Positions 11,648-23,624 of a DNA stretch of 64,000 bases are shown piece after piece. Under the pieces are notes generated by a model. The model was not told the DNA's origin and made no database searches. It saw only the letters and a list, made by a program, of their open reading frames with translations. How positions within the stretch are numbered: position 1 is the first letter of the stretch; every line of letters begins with the position of its first letter. Location of the stretch: assembly GCF_016086655.4 (NCBI RefSeq), contig NC_052134.2:3658001-3722000 (forward strand), read 5' to 3'. The translations under genes were made by a program, and so were the position numbers. This stretch comes from Lepeophtheirus salmonis. Its lineage: Eukaryota; Arthropoda; Copepoda; Siphonostomatoida; Caligidae.

Positions 11648-14242
11648 TTATATAAACTTAAAACACTTTTGTTTGTCCGGGGGAATCCTTGTTTTAAATA
11701 GTACAGAATCTGCTCTATATTGCGTATAGAGTAAGGGCATATAACCATAGATTTCTCTGAAGAAATTAATGCATTGATGACGTTCCAAAAAATGAGAATC
11801 ATATTCCGAAAGGGAGACAGGACAACCTGGACATCGAAATGTCCATCGACTAGTAACTTTGACGGGGGGGCTTACGTGTAACATGGCTCACAAGAAAGTT
11901 CATAGCTAGATCTTCACAGTTCATGAATTCATCAACTTTCTCTCGTATTTCTTGAGGCATTTCATACGTGTAGAGATAAGAATAGTATTTGTGATAAAAA
12001 GCAGCACCCGTTAAAACCATAGAAAGTTCACAAGAGTAATTTGAATTATAATTCCAAGACGAATGTGTAGAATCCCATTCATGAAAACGACCAGGAAATC
12101 CAACTAAACGATCTCGATTCTCACGCCACACTCGGAATCCAAATATAATTTCATCATGACGTAAATGTGCATCATCATCAATGGAGAGAACAGCTTCCGT
12201 TTCAATAGCCTTAAAAGGCTGAAACCGATTGTTCAAGCTATTCTTATCGGCCTTGATAACTAATATTTCAACTCCAATATCGGGCCACGCTAGATCTTCC
12301 GGTGGAAGATTAGGTGAATTCCACACAACAATAACTTTGTTCAAGTACGGTAATCCATAAAGTCTAGCCAGAGAGTTCATAAGTACCTGTTCTCTTTCAT
12401 AGGTCAAAACAACAATGGTAAACTGCTCATTCACGATATTTCCTCCAATTGCTTGAGCGAATTCTACTCCAGTACCTCCTTGTCCACCATTTATAGGTCT
12501 AAATCCAGATGAGCCAAGAAATTTTGCTTCCGTAGGTAGAACAGGTTCCCATGGAGTATGAGGTGATGCATAAAAAGGCTTAAATATTTCATTCCAAGTC
12601 TTATATCGATGTACAGCCAAGCTAGAGAAGTTACGCCGAAAAGACGCAGAGGGAAACGGTGGTTCAAGAGGCCCCAAAGATTCATTAGATTCATAATCTG
12701 GCGGTAATTGCTCCATAATTTCTTTCTTGAACGTATCATTGAATATACCAATACTTGATGTTTCAGTATAGCTCCTTGGTGGTAAGCCAATTCGTTCTCT
12801 CACAACATTTATAGCAGTTTGAAGTGGTTGGGTAAAGTACTCTACGAGAATCATTCGACCTTGGCGCTTTAGATAAAATAAGTCAGAGTCTGGATAGGAT
12901 CTAAGTAGAAAATGCATTTCAGGGATACGATGATAGTCTAAAAAAACAGAGGCTAATCTCCAGTCAACAACTTCAGCGAATGGAAGAATCAGTTCATGAA
13001 AAGGAGTAGATCCACTTTCAGGAAACAAAATCACCGGAATAGTTCCTTGCTGTAAGCAATTCAATAATTGACGCTGAAAATCCTTTTTTAAGGGATCAAT
13101 GATGGCAAAAGTAGAATTCTCGTAAGCGTTGGCCTTATTAGTTTGTATTATATAAGCTCTATCATCAGTCTGATCACTTTGAATTTTTTGAACGTAATGC
13201 ATCAATTCCTTATTTACACCATCAACGGTACGATAAGTCAGCAAATATTTGCGCCTTAATGGTACAATGTCTCTCAATGGGATTTTAGTATTCCTCGGAG
13301 GAGGGATGGGTACATCAAATCCAGGTCGAAAAGAAAGCTCACTCAATGAAAATTGAGATACTACAATAGCTCGATGCGGGGGTAATTTGGGAACAAATGG
13401 ACAATGTAACAAATGATTTCGCCCATCCCCTCCCCAAAAAGTTAATTTAGAAGCATCCAAATGATAATTAAAGGAGACGACAAATAAGCAGGCCTCTTTT
13501 CCAGGTCTGGAGTCCTTACTTCCATTATAGTAATGTATGGGAAATCCAGACGACAAAGAACAACGTGAGTAATCAAAACAGTTGTTCATTGAGATACAAT
13601 TAGAAAGAACCGGAGCAAGTCGTTCTTCCGGAGCATTCGAGGATTTTAACTGCAATGGAGCACGAATCTCTGGCGTGTTTCGAAGATTGAATTCATCAAG
13701 AGCGATTTGTGAAGTTTTGAGGGAAACTAGAACAGAAATAGGATTTTAGGGCGTGATTCAAATTCATTATCAAAAATTAAACGTAAAAGAATGAAGAAAC
13801 CTTTGACTCGATCAAGATCTGTCGTTAAATGATGCGCCTCATTTTTAAGAGATTCTATTTGACGTCCAAGCTCATTAATTTTGCTTTGCATGAGTCCTCT
13901 CTCCTTTTCTAGAGAACGGAGTTCATTCCTCACAGAGAGACGAATCCGAAGTAATTCATGGACTCTAAAGTTTAATTCCTCGCAGGAAGGTAAAGGATCC
14001 TCTTCTCCAGATTCCAAATCCTTGTTGTCTGGATCATGAGCAATCCCTATTCCTAGTGCATAGACGAGAACACAGAGGACTACACCCAGAATCCATAGAA
14101 ACCTGGAACAAAGAGATATCAAATTTCTATTATAATAATTTATAAATATACGAAGCGTTGAATGATTGAAAGTCGATGATTACCGGGTAAGAGTTATGGC
14201 CGAGATACATCTCCGGGTAAGTCTTTGACGAAGATGCATCAT
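11648..14242 (-). CDS. EXTL3: EXTL3/brother-of-tout-velu-like heparan sulfate glycosyltransferase
   Basis: Type II Golgi/ER glycosyltransferase that starts heparan sulfate chains by adding GlcNAc to the linker on proteoglycan cores (family knowledge). Exons: 14242-14184, 14102-13801 and 13726-11648, with introns of 81 and 74 bp. A short basic N-terminus is followed by a membrane anchor (about residues 20-39), a coiled-coil stem (about 55-115), an exostosin-type domain (NNCFDYSRCSL onward) and a GT64 domain. The GT64 domain has VVVWNSPNLP, the DDD metal site LSIDDDAHLRHDE (about 637) and a C-terminus ending TKCFKFI-like (QKCFKFI). Expected length is about 812. A run of seven C on the coding strand (11854-11860) shifts the frame after TRKPP. 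With six, the conserved tail VTSRWTFRCPGCP continues to the stop at 11648. Sequencing error is more likely than loss. Confidence 0.92.
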
Positions 14243-16047
14243 GCCTATGGATCAAAAAAACATGGTGGATCAATGAAGAAGGGAGTCAGAGCGTACATAC
14301 ATCCTTTATCAGCAACTCACTCTTCGTCTCAAAAATAATAAATATGTATGTTAGTTTTATTTGCTCATATATTATTTATTAATATAATATATAAAAACAG
14401 CAAGAAAAACACAGTGATTTGCGCACTAAACGAGCTCTACTCGTCTGTTACACACAATAAAAAATAAACAATGAAATGTTGGGCGAGTAATATTGAAGAA
14501 GAGGACTCTAGTGATCACTCCTCATTTACGAATTGAACGAGATGTACTCGTCGATCCATTATAAATCGATACAAAATTGAACTCATGTATTCAGTATTTA
14601 AATACGCTTTATGGAAAAAATATTATTTGTATTTGCAAATGAAAAGATGTTTCGGGTTTTTATCTACCAGTTATCACTAATTAATAGAAGTACATAGCAG
14701 GGAACACTCAAATAAATATGGAACGCGCTCTTTTTTTTGTGCTTGACGGAAATACAAAAGAATTTTCTCATAATTTATTAAGTAAATGCAGTGAATTGAA
14801 ACAACTCATCAATGAGCTCACTCATTAGTCATTTCACAAAATGATTATTAAAGTTTTACCATTAAAAAATTATCATTTCAATGACATAGATTATGTATTT
14901 TTCATTTAACCCAATTTTATATGAAAAAAAATATATTATATACACTCTGCAACTAAGTGAGAGCTTAATCAATTTCCTATCAAAGTAACATGGTTTCAAA
15001 AATCGACATATAGTAATAACCATCGACACTTTTTCAATGAAATTGCATCAAAATTATTCAATATCTACGCTAAAACTGCTGTGTTTGTCAACCAAAGTGT
15101 CAATTTTATGCAGATAAAGAAGATGATTCAAAAAATCCTTCCATCATAATTTTTGTTTCTAAAAGTTTTATTGAATTGTGAATTAGCTCAATTTTATCTC
15201 ATAGTGTCTAATATTATGTGTTCCATTACGAAATGGGGTTATATTAAAAGTACGTACAACATTATACACATGATGTGCCATTGAAATGATAATTGTTTAA
15301 TGATTAAACTTTCCATTTGCACTTCATAACGGCACGACAAAAAAAATATCGTTCCATGTTCATTTCATTTCAGTGTTCACAGTACGTAGTTGATGGATTC
15401 GTGTTGTTCACATTTGGATTAAATTATGTCAGATCATATGTGTGTACGTACACAATTGAAATAGATAAATAAAGAGTTAAGAAAGATTAAGTGGAGAGGA
15501 GAGAGGATCGACTTTACTTCCATAAAAAGATCATAATCATTTATTGATTTTAGCTACTACTCTAGTAGTCCTTGTCTATATATATAAATATTAGAGGGGA
15601 TATATATATGACGTCACAGCCATAGTACCATTTTTGAAACTGTTTAGTTTGTTCTCCATTCATTAGCTTGGATAGATGAAAATAGATCCATATCCATTCT
15701 TTTAATGATTTTTTCCATCCCTGAGTATCTACAGAGCATGCGATACAGGAAGGAAGGATGAGAAAGGAAGGTGAATACTGAAAATATAACTTGGGAGAGA
15801 CGTGATAATACCTATATTTTAAATACTCATGGTATTAATAGGTATAATACATACAAAGAAAGCTTTCCTCTCGATTCATCATCTGGATATTCAATTGTAG
15901 TTTAGATCCATTTTTCACCATATTATTCAGTTCATTAATGCTATTAAAATTTTGTTACAAGGCTTTGGATTTGTTTTTGTTTTTTTCCATCTTCGATTAA
16001 TAATTAGGTATTTGTACAAATTAAGGAGGGGAGCTAATCATTATATC
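14243..16047. other. Intergenic region between EXTL3-like and coiled-coil genes
   Basis: The two flanking genes are divergent, so this 1.8-kb stretch probably contains both promoters. It holds a foldback element (14846-15314) and a TGACGTCA palindrome near 15610. No other gene is seen. Confidence 0.5.
14846..15314. repeat. Foldback element, about 40-bp inverted arms
   Basis: Arms 14846-14888 and 15274-15314 are inverted copies sharing AATTATCATTTCAATG. The roughly 385-bp loop is AT-rich and non-coding. It is probably a MITE, but no target duplication could be fixed. Confidence 0.45.
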
Positions 16048-17413
16048 ATGAATCATTCTACATCTGAAAAAGGTGAGGAGGATGCGAGTGAAACCTCAAG
16101 CACTTTGGATGGCGTCAAAGTGAAAGAAGAATTCTCCAGGTTGAGTGAAGTCCTTCAGGTTTTGAATAAATATAGCTTGAGTTTTCTTTTTCAAAATTTT
16201 AAACCGTAATTTTTAAATTAGATATTGATATACACTGAAAACAATTTTAGACTGGATTTTTTATTATCAAGTTTGACATTTATAACTCTTTTAATTAATT
16301 TTAAAGTCAAATATTTTAATCGTTAATGCCGATTGAAGTCTGAGTCAATAACTATTTGCCATGTGAAATTATTTAAAATCAATGCTCGAACATGACTGAA
16401 AATAAGACTCAAGCTAATCAATCTTTTGTTTGATAGGAAACGAATCGGAATTTGTCTATTTTTGAATTTTTATTATCAAATCGTATCAATGTTCCTGTTG
16501 ATTCTAATTATGTTAAATCAATTTTAACCACAGTCAAAGAATCAAATGACAATGATGAAACAAACAAACTTAATTTGGAATTGGAGAATATGAAGTCAAA
16601 ATTAAGAATTGAGAAAATTCGTTACAGGACCGAGACCTCTATGATCAAAAAGTCATTGGAAATTGAGCGTAAATCTAGACTAGGTTTAGAAAAGCAGTTA
16701 ACGAATGCGCATACTCGTCATAAGGAATATGAAACAGAATTGGGTGATTTACGAACGGGGTTAGAAGCACTCAAGTCTCAGCTAGAAACTCGTGAAGAAA
16801 CAGCTCGCTCCTTGTTGAGCAAGGATATTGACGAGCTCGAAGCTTCTTTACATGCTCACCGTCTTAAAACTCAGAGACCTTAGATAAACATGAAAGGCTC
16901 AAGTCCAAATCAAAGGAGTTACTCAAACGCTTAAAAAGAGAAAGAATCCTTAGTAAATCGAAAGATCGTCGAATTGTAGTCATGAGATCAGCATTTGAAC
17001 GCTTGAAGTGTCTTTCTAAAGCCATGGAAGCAGACTATCGATATATTCTTCTTCACTTGGGTGGACAAATCGACTTAGTTGCAAGGTTACTTAATGCTTA
17101 CTATGACGGATCAGAAAAATGTTTACAAAAGTCATCTAATGATGAAGATTTTATTGAATGGTTTGCAAGGATACAGGCCTCAGCCCTTTGGGCACAGAAA
17201 CAGATAGTGTCTAGCGGTATAAAAAACTGGACTGGTAAGGAAGATTGCGTCAAAGAATCTACTCATATATCTCTTTCCCATGAAGAAAATGAAGAGGATT
17301 TCAGGACACCCAAAAATGTTGTATTTGATGCAGTGAAACAAGTCTCTAAAGATTATCCAGACAAGTTGAATAATTTGTTTGCTCAGGTAGAGACAGACGA
17401 TGTTGTTGAATGA
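16048..17413 (+). CDS. Coiled-coil protein, function unknown
   Basis: Two exons, 16048-16158 and 16437-17413, joined in phase 0 (CAG|GTTTTG ... TGATAG|GAAACG). Start ATG 16048 is the first in frame within the acidic/serine-rich N-terminus MNHSTSEKGEEDASETSS. Residues about 75-200 form a long charged heptad-type coiled coil (for example NLELENMKSKLRIEKIRYRT). The C-terminal third is mixed helical and ends in an acidic tail. The frame breaks in a run of four A at about 16866-16869; one more A would join it into about 362 residues. No signal peptide, membrane segment or catalytic motif is seen. I do not recognise the family; a cytoskeletal or centrosomal role would be a guess from the coiled coil alone. 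Confidence 0.7.
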
Positions 17414-19440
17414 TGATTTATAAATAATATTCTCTCTTTAACTATTTTGATCTTAATTAATTTAAAATTTTACATAACCTAATCAGTGAATATAATATTT
17501 CTACGTACCTTAATAATTAATTAATAGAAAATGAATAACTAACTTGTTTAATGTAATTCAAAGTAATTTTATCCTTTATATATATACTATACATAGTAAC
17601 TATAGTTTAATTTTTAACTCCTTGATTGTTAATATTAAATATTTTTATACTTCTGAAAATACATATCCTTGTTTATGCATGATAATATTCATTATAAGTT
17701 ATAACCAATTTATGCAAAATCATTTGGAGGTTGAAGGTCCTTTATAACCAATATGAAAGGTTTAATTTGTTCACATCTATTTATATTCAGGAAGAGGTTG
17801 TCCAGAGCTAGAAGTAGTCCTTTAATTAGATATATATCTAAGGAGGAACATTCTAAATTATTGGGGTGGGACACAATTGTAAAAAAACAAATACAATATT
17901 GAGGATAATATTAGTAGGATAAAAAACAATTCTGTGGTTTTAGTAAAATAATATTACACTTTACCTGTTTTAATTAGTAAAGTAATATTTATGATTGAAC
18001 GTAGGTATGCAATATTCGTAGTTAATTACATAATATGTGCCTATCTATTTAATTTGGGGGCATAAACAAAGTTAGTTACAACACTGGATGGAGGAAGCAC
18101 CCTACGTATCCCTTTTGTATGATAAAATTTATCTTTCTGTTTAAATAGAAAAAAACAACAACTAGGAAACTTCCTCCGTCCAGCACAATGCAATGTTTAG
18201 GGGCTCAATGCCCAGCTTTTTCTTTCTTTTTGGGTGGGGGGGGGGTGGATTCCTACCACCTAGAGCCGACACTGAGGCTCTCAATTAATTATTAAATATA
18301 CTTAAGCCTGACTATTGGTTAAACTGAAAGTCTTTAGGTTAACTAAGCTTACACATCCAAAATATTAAGTATTTTTCCATAAGACACTTTAGTTTGCCTT
18401 TGCAATATTTAGTTCGGAGAAGTTTCGAAGTTTGAGTGATTTTAAACATAAATATCATGTTGTGGTTTCCAGTTAAAGGAAATTCCTTTATCATATTTTG
18501 TATGTATCTATGTATTTAGAAAATAGAAAAATAGTTTTTGAACTATTCACAATAGTTAAAACGAGATTGTGATGTAAATTTTTAAAGTTATGAACACTAG
18601 ATATTGAATTATTAAAGTATAAATTTTAGACTGAATAATAGACAACATAATTACTATATGAGATGTATCAGATTTAATAAAATATCCATAACTCTAAAAA
18701 AAATAGTATTTTAATTACATAAATATTAATTGGAATCTATTAAATAATTTAGGGAGTGATACTCGAAATGGCATAGAATTGAAAATGTATTGTCAATTAT
18801 TAATTTTAATCTAGTATGGATACCTATAAAAAAGTGCTTGATAAAATCAGGCCACCACTGAAAACGAATAATTCAACTTCTGTTAAATTGAGATCAATGC
18901 TATTTTGAATTGCTTATTGATTTCTTCAATTATTATTAAGTTTCTTAGTTGTTTGTTAAGAAAAACAGCTCAAAATATTCCCAAGAATTTGTGTATGATC
19001 CGCTTCAATATTAGGAATAAAACTGGTATTTAAATAGAAATCAGGATTTTCCTTATGCTAATTGAAATGATCTTTTGTGTTTGTTATTTTTCTATTTCTT
19101 CATTATCACCACCTTTTGAGAGTCGAACCATTAATTGTCTTTCCAATATACATTTTCCTAGATGATTTATTTCTGATCCACCATTGTCATAATTCTCTGA
19201 ATACATGCCAGTTAAGGTTTCATCTAGGAAGACCAGGTTTATTTCATCAAATTTTTCATTATCAGATAAACTCAAGAGCAAGAGCAAGAGCTTCAGCTCC
19301 TGTCAATCTAAATTATACTGTCAATTGATAAGACTTAGATCAATAATATTCATATTAAATATACAAACATCTATTTGAACTTTTCTAATTCGAGTTTCAT
19401 TATAAAAATATATGTAGTGTTTACTTTACAATTCACAAGT
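17414..19440. other. AT-rich intergenic DNA
   Basis: No gene recognised. It contains a small inverted repeat (18081-18186) and a G-rich run at about 18233-18250 with nine or ten consecutive G. The open frames near 19077-19328 lie in low-complexity sequence. Confidence 0.5.
18081..18186. repeat. Short hairpin repeat
   Basis: ACACTGGATGGAGGAAG at 18081 and the inverted CTTCCTCCGTCCAGCAC near 18170 bracket about 70 bp. This could be the two ends of a tiny MITE. Confidence 0.35.
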
Positions 19441-19449
19441 GGTTTTTCA

Positions 19450-19657
19450 GTTTTTTTGCTGCCTTTCATTCAGTTCATGTGGCACCCATCTACCGATCTT
19501 ACGATACAAACCACATGAATCACTCTGGTCTGCTTAGAGCATGTCCACCGTAAGCTTCCACAAGCATTTGATGGACTTGAGAAGCGTTTTTCTTCAAATG
19601 GTAACAGAAAATCAATGATGTCCGCACATCGTAGTTTGTAGGCACAAAATTAGACAT
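19450..19657 (-). pseudogene. Mos1-type mariner transposase, N-terminal fragment
   Basis: From ATG 19657 (minus) the frame reads MSNFVPTNYDVRTSLIFCYH, then LKKNASQVHQMLVEAYGGHA. This is the helix-turn-helix start of mauritiana/Mos1-type mariner transposases. Stops follow within about 50 codons, and PHELNERQ is still visible near 19470. No catalytic domain remains nearby. Confidence 0.7.
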
Positions 19658-19873
19658 TTTTACGAGCGAAAAAAGTGCGTCGTGAATGAAACTATACATA
19701 CAATAATATACATATTGTTAACACATGTCGAAATAAGCACTTAGATTTTTGGACCGGTTTATAATGTCTAACTGGCGACACCTAGGGACCAATAGCCGAA
19801 AGTCTCCTTTCATAGGCGTAAACCTAACTAGTGTTGGGATTTTATGTTGCTAAATGGCTGAAGGCGTATTTAA

Positions 19874-20281
19874 CCCTTTACCGCCTGAATTTTATCTATT
19901 GAATTGGAAAGAAAAATTTACATTTGTGTAAGCTTTTACAAGCATCAGGATACAATATAAATGAAAAAATCTCAAAAATATTTTTTAATAACAAAATTAT
20001 CTTAACAAGACTTCCTGATCCACTGGTCACATTATTTAAGAAAAGTAAATATTTATATATATGTACAATGGGCCATGGTATATAGATATAAATGGCTTTG
20101 AAAGTACATTCGAGCGAATGACTATAAGTAAATAACATTAGAAATTCATTCAAAAACATATTCCTTATATTGATCATAAACTAGCTTTTATCACAATCAG
20201 GTAGAAGATATAGACTTGAAAATTAATGCTACACCTATTTACCAAAAAAGAGACTTTGAAGTACATCCAGGCGGTAAAGGG
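19874..20281. mobile_element. piggyBac-like MITE
   Basis: The ends are CCCTTTACCGCCTG (left, directly after TTAA at 19870-19873) and its exact inverse CAGGCGGTAAAGGG (right), followed by TAAC, i.e. TTAA minus one T. Terminal CCC and a TTAA target site are hallmarks of piggyBac elements. The 408-bp interior is AT-rich, and the minus-strand open frame inside shows no transposase motif. Confidence 0.6.
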
Positions 20282-22782
20282 TAACCAACCCCAATAAATT
20301 AAGACCCTATCACCAAGGTTAATAGATATATATTAACCTTATTCCTTATATCACATTATTATTTTGTTATAAATTAATGAAATAAAAAAGCTTCAACCAT
20401 ATTTAGTGACTACCGACTACTTAAAAGTAAATAAGACCAAAATACGAGGCTCGAAATGTGATTCAACTCTAGCTCAGATTTTTTTTTTAAGGTAAATAAT
20501 TTTTCAAAAATTCCTTCATTTGAGGGAGGGGGGCTACAGTAGGTATAGGACTCTCTGTGGACAACTCTGTAGCTAGACAAAATCTTAATTCTTCTTTAGA
20601 AACATATATTTTCATTTTCAGTATGACTTATGAGAAACATCCACATCTAGAGAAAGAAACAATTATCTATGGACGCTTCCACAAAAATATATATGAAATA
20701 TCCCAGGACGCACTTAATTACAGTAGAAACATCCTTGGAAATAGCTTCATCAGATTTACTTGTATTAAAACGTAAAAGAAAATACTGTCTAAACATGTAT
20801 ATTTTTACAATTTAATAATGCATATTTAAATACGTTTACAGTTTTAATGGGCTAAGTACTATGGCCCATGGAATAAAAAACTAGTTTCAACAATATCTAG
20901 GCAAGAGAAAATAAGAAGCACCACGAAACCACCTACATTCAAACTACTCTATTGGGTGAAGGATGAAGAAATAAAATTATTTTGATTTAGCACTTTTTTT
21001 GTGATGACGAACCGTCATAAACTTTGTGATAAACTTTAGTCATCAAATTAATTACTTCTAAGACTATAAAGATTGTTTGGATGGATCATTTTCTCAGAAT
21101 ATCCGGCTATATGGGTCTGAGGTCCTTTATTGAAACATTGAATTCATGTGTTCATGACATTAGGATATCTATGATGTTCAGGGATCTCATCTCTTTAGAA
21201 AAGGTTCTTGTGCCTGACTTGGTGGATGGGATCTCATTTAATGGAAATATCAGTCATTTTCAGATGTCCTTTAACGTTCAAACCTGTTACTTCATCATCC
21301 ATTGGTTCAAATGCACATCCGGTGCTCTATATATTGCAAGTTGTATGGAATCATTGTATACTTCTATAAGAACTAAGGATCCGTTAAATTAAGATTAATA
21401 ATACTGGAATGAAATGTACAGTGAGGAATATAGGGACTTAGCATCCTTCATCTGCAGCTCTTCAATTGAAACCTCCTTCCAAAGTCTACTCTATTTCGTC
21501 TACTAATATTCTTAGAAAACTATTTAATTGATTTGAGTCCTTATGTGTCTTTCATGTACATAACAAACAAGCAACTATGACACTGTGTCCATTTATAAGA
21601 CTGTATTATTTCTGTAATTCTAGACACTTTATCCTCGCTTCCGATTCCATTATTACTGTAGTCTCTTCTGTCGTTGGAAAAAAAAGAGACGATCCTAGAC
21701 CATGAATTTAATGGAGTTCTTTTTTCTAGATAACTTTATCAGCAAAGCCGCAAAACATATTCAACTCTTCCATTATGTACATATATGCATTAACAATTCA
21801 TGGGAACTCTTACGTGATAAATATACCAATAACTTATAACTTAAGTCAAGGAAGTCTATAGATTTCCTTGCTTTAGTAAACTTATATTCGAAAATATGAA
21901 TTTCGTTTAACAAATTTCAAAAGTTAGTGAGTCGGGAGTCATTTTCTGAATTACTAAATCACTTGCCATCATATTTAAATATCACTCGATCGTAAGGATT
22001 TAGGATCTCCACATCAATATTCAATAAATAAATTACGGATTACATTAAATACTTACGATGTCACAAAACTGTATATAAGAACGGCTATTTCATTATTCAC
22101 AAACCCTAAATAGTGGATTATGTTCCTTCCATCTTAGTTTGACATTAACACTTCAAATTATTTTCTTATTTATCAATTGTAAATAATGGTGTAATGCAAA
22201 TATGTATTTATTTATGTGCTTCATTGATTTAAGTTTATTTTTTCATTTTGTCTTAATTGTTTAACCTTATAATATATTTGATAATTTTGATTAATTTACT
22301 AAAATTTACACTTATAACAATGATATACTTCTAAATATCTAGGTATGTAGTAAAAATCTAAGGTTATTTTTTTGACTACTCCCATTAAAAACTAGAGTAA
22401 AAAAAGTTTTTGTCAAAAATTGAATAGTGGGGATTATAATGATGATTTATTTCATTAGGAATATTGATATTCTTCAGCCTTTAAAAAAATTTTGCTTGTC
22501 TAATTGTACTGTACAAATTCACTACAATCTACTCTTAAATACAATAATGTACCTATGATTTAAGTAAGTAAATAAGAATACCCTATATCGTATCTCTCTC
22601 GTGTATCATTCCTTTCTTTAAGGATAAGTATTCATTGCAAGTGTACATTAAACCTTTGGTGTACATCATTATTCATTTTGATTCAACATAATATAAATTA
22701 AATAATGATGAAATTCTACAATATTCGATAGTGCTGATCCCTGATGGTCTAATATTTAACTAAATTAAAAATAATTTACATA
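20282..22782. other. Gene-poor intergenic DNA
   Basis: No recognisable gene or element. The longest plus frame (21081-21392, 103 codons) has no family resemblance that I can name and no splice or signal context. Most of the rest is AT-rich. Confidence 0.45.
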
Positions 22783-23075
22783 CAGGGTGCGGTTTTACAA
22801 TTAAGAATTTTCGAGACCAGGACATAAACTTTTTTATTTCTTAAATTAGCAGAGATATTTACAGATCCATTTATATACAAACGTAGGGACCCTCCGTGAA
22901 CCTAATCATTTATCTAAACAGCCTCAACCACGTGCAGCTGCAGGACGATCGTACTCGGCGGACATTTTCAACGCTTAGTCTGCAAAATCTGATAAACTAG
23001 TTTTTAAAGCTATACGACTAAGAGTTCCCAAGAAAAACGGGTTTAAAAAATTTTTAATTGTAAAAATGCACCCTG
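22783..23075. mobile_element. Mariner-type MITE upstream of the POLR3K cluster
   Basis: A 293-bp element with TA on both sides (22781-22782 and 23076-23077). The inverted ends are CAGGGTGCGGTTTTACAATT and CAGGGTGCATTTTTACAATT, two mismatches in 20. There is no transposase frame. It ends 222 bp before the POLR3K start, so it may sit in or beside the promoter of the three-gene cluster. Confidence 0.75.
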
Positions 23076-23297
23076 TAGCTATACAGCTGCGAATACATAA
23101 ACTACAAATGTACTGTTGCTGTCAATATTGCCGCTAGCTATATTTGTGTACTTATTTAAAGCTAGTTTGGTCGTATTTAGCGGACGAGTGCTAAAAAAAA
23201 AAGCGGAAATGGGGGAAGTGTCGTAATAGTATTGCAGTCCCTACTTCAATATAGTGAGTAGTAGTAATATTTATTAATTATCGGCCTCTATGCGAGG

Positions 23298-23624
23298 ATG
23301 TTAATGTTTTGTCCGAATTGTGGGAATATATTGGGAGTCGTAGAGGGTGTTACTGATTCTTGTATGCGCTTTGCGTGTGAGACGTGTCCCTACAAACGAA
23401 ACGTCGTATCCCGTCTCTCTGATCGAGTGTATCCTAAATTAAAGGAAGTGGACGACGTCTTGGGAGGCTCTGCTGCCTGGGAGAACGTGGACTCCACTGA
23501 GGAGACTTGTCCCAATTGTGATCATCACCGTGCCTATTTCATGCAGATCCAAACACGTTCCGCCGACGAGCCCATGACCACTTTTTATAAATGCGTCTCT
23601 TGCGGACATCGCTGGAGAGAATAA
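23298..23624 (+). CDS. POLR3K: RNA polymerase III subunit RPC10/RPC11
   Basis: Small zinc-ribbon subunit of RNA polymerase III that supports transcript cleavage, termination and re-initiation on tRNA and 5S genes in the nucleus (family knowledge). One uninterrupted exon of 108 residues, the normal length. The N-terminal ribbon starts CPNCG and pairs with CETC (about 27-30). The linker YPKLKEVDDVLGG is highly conserved. The C-terminal TFIIS-type ribbon has CPNCDHHRAYF, the acidic loop RSADEPMT and a final CVSCGHRWRE. ATG 23298 gives the usual N-terminus; a second ATG follows two codons later. Its last 34 bases are also the start of the longest YRDC frame, and no AATAAA lies between the two genes. 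Confidence 0.96.
   Translation: MLMFCPNCGNILGVVEGVTDSCMRFACETCPYKRNVVSRLSDRVYPKLKEVDDVLGGSAAWENVDSTEETCPNCDHHRAYFMQIQTRSADEPMTTFYKCVSCGHRWRE

Noticed and set aside
21081..21392. A 103-codon plus-strand frame
   Set aside because: No family resemblance, splice context or neighbouring exon could be seen; chance is plausible at this length.
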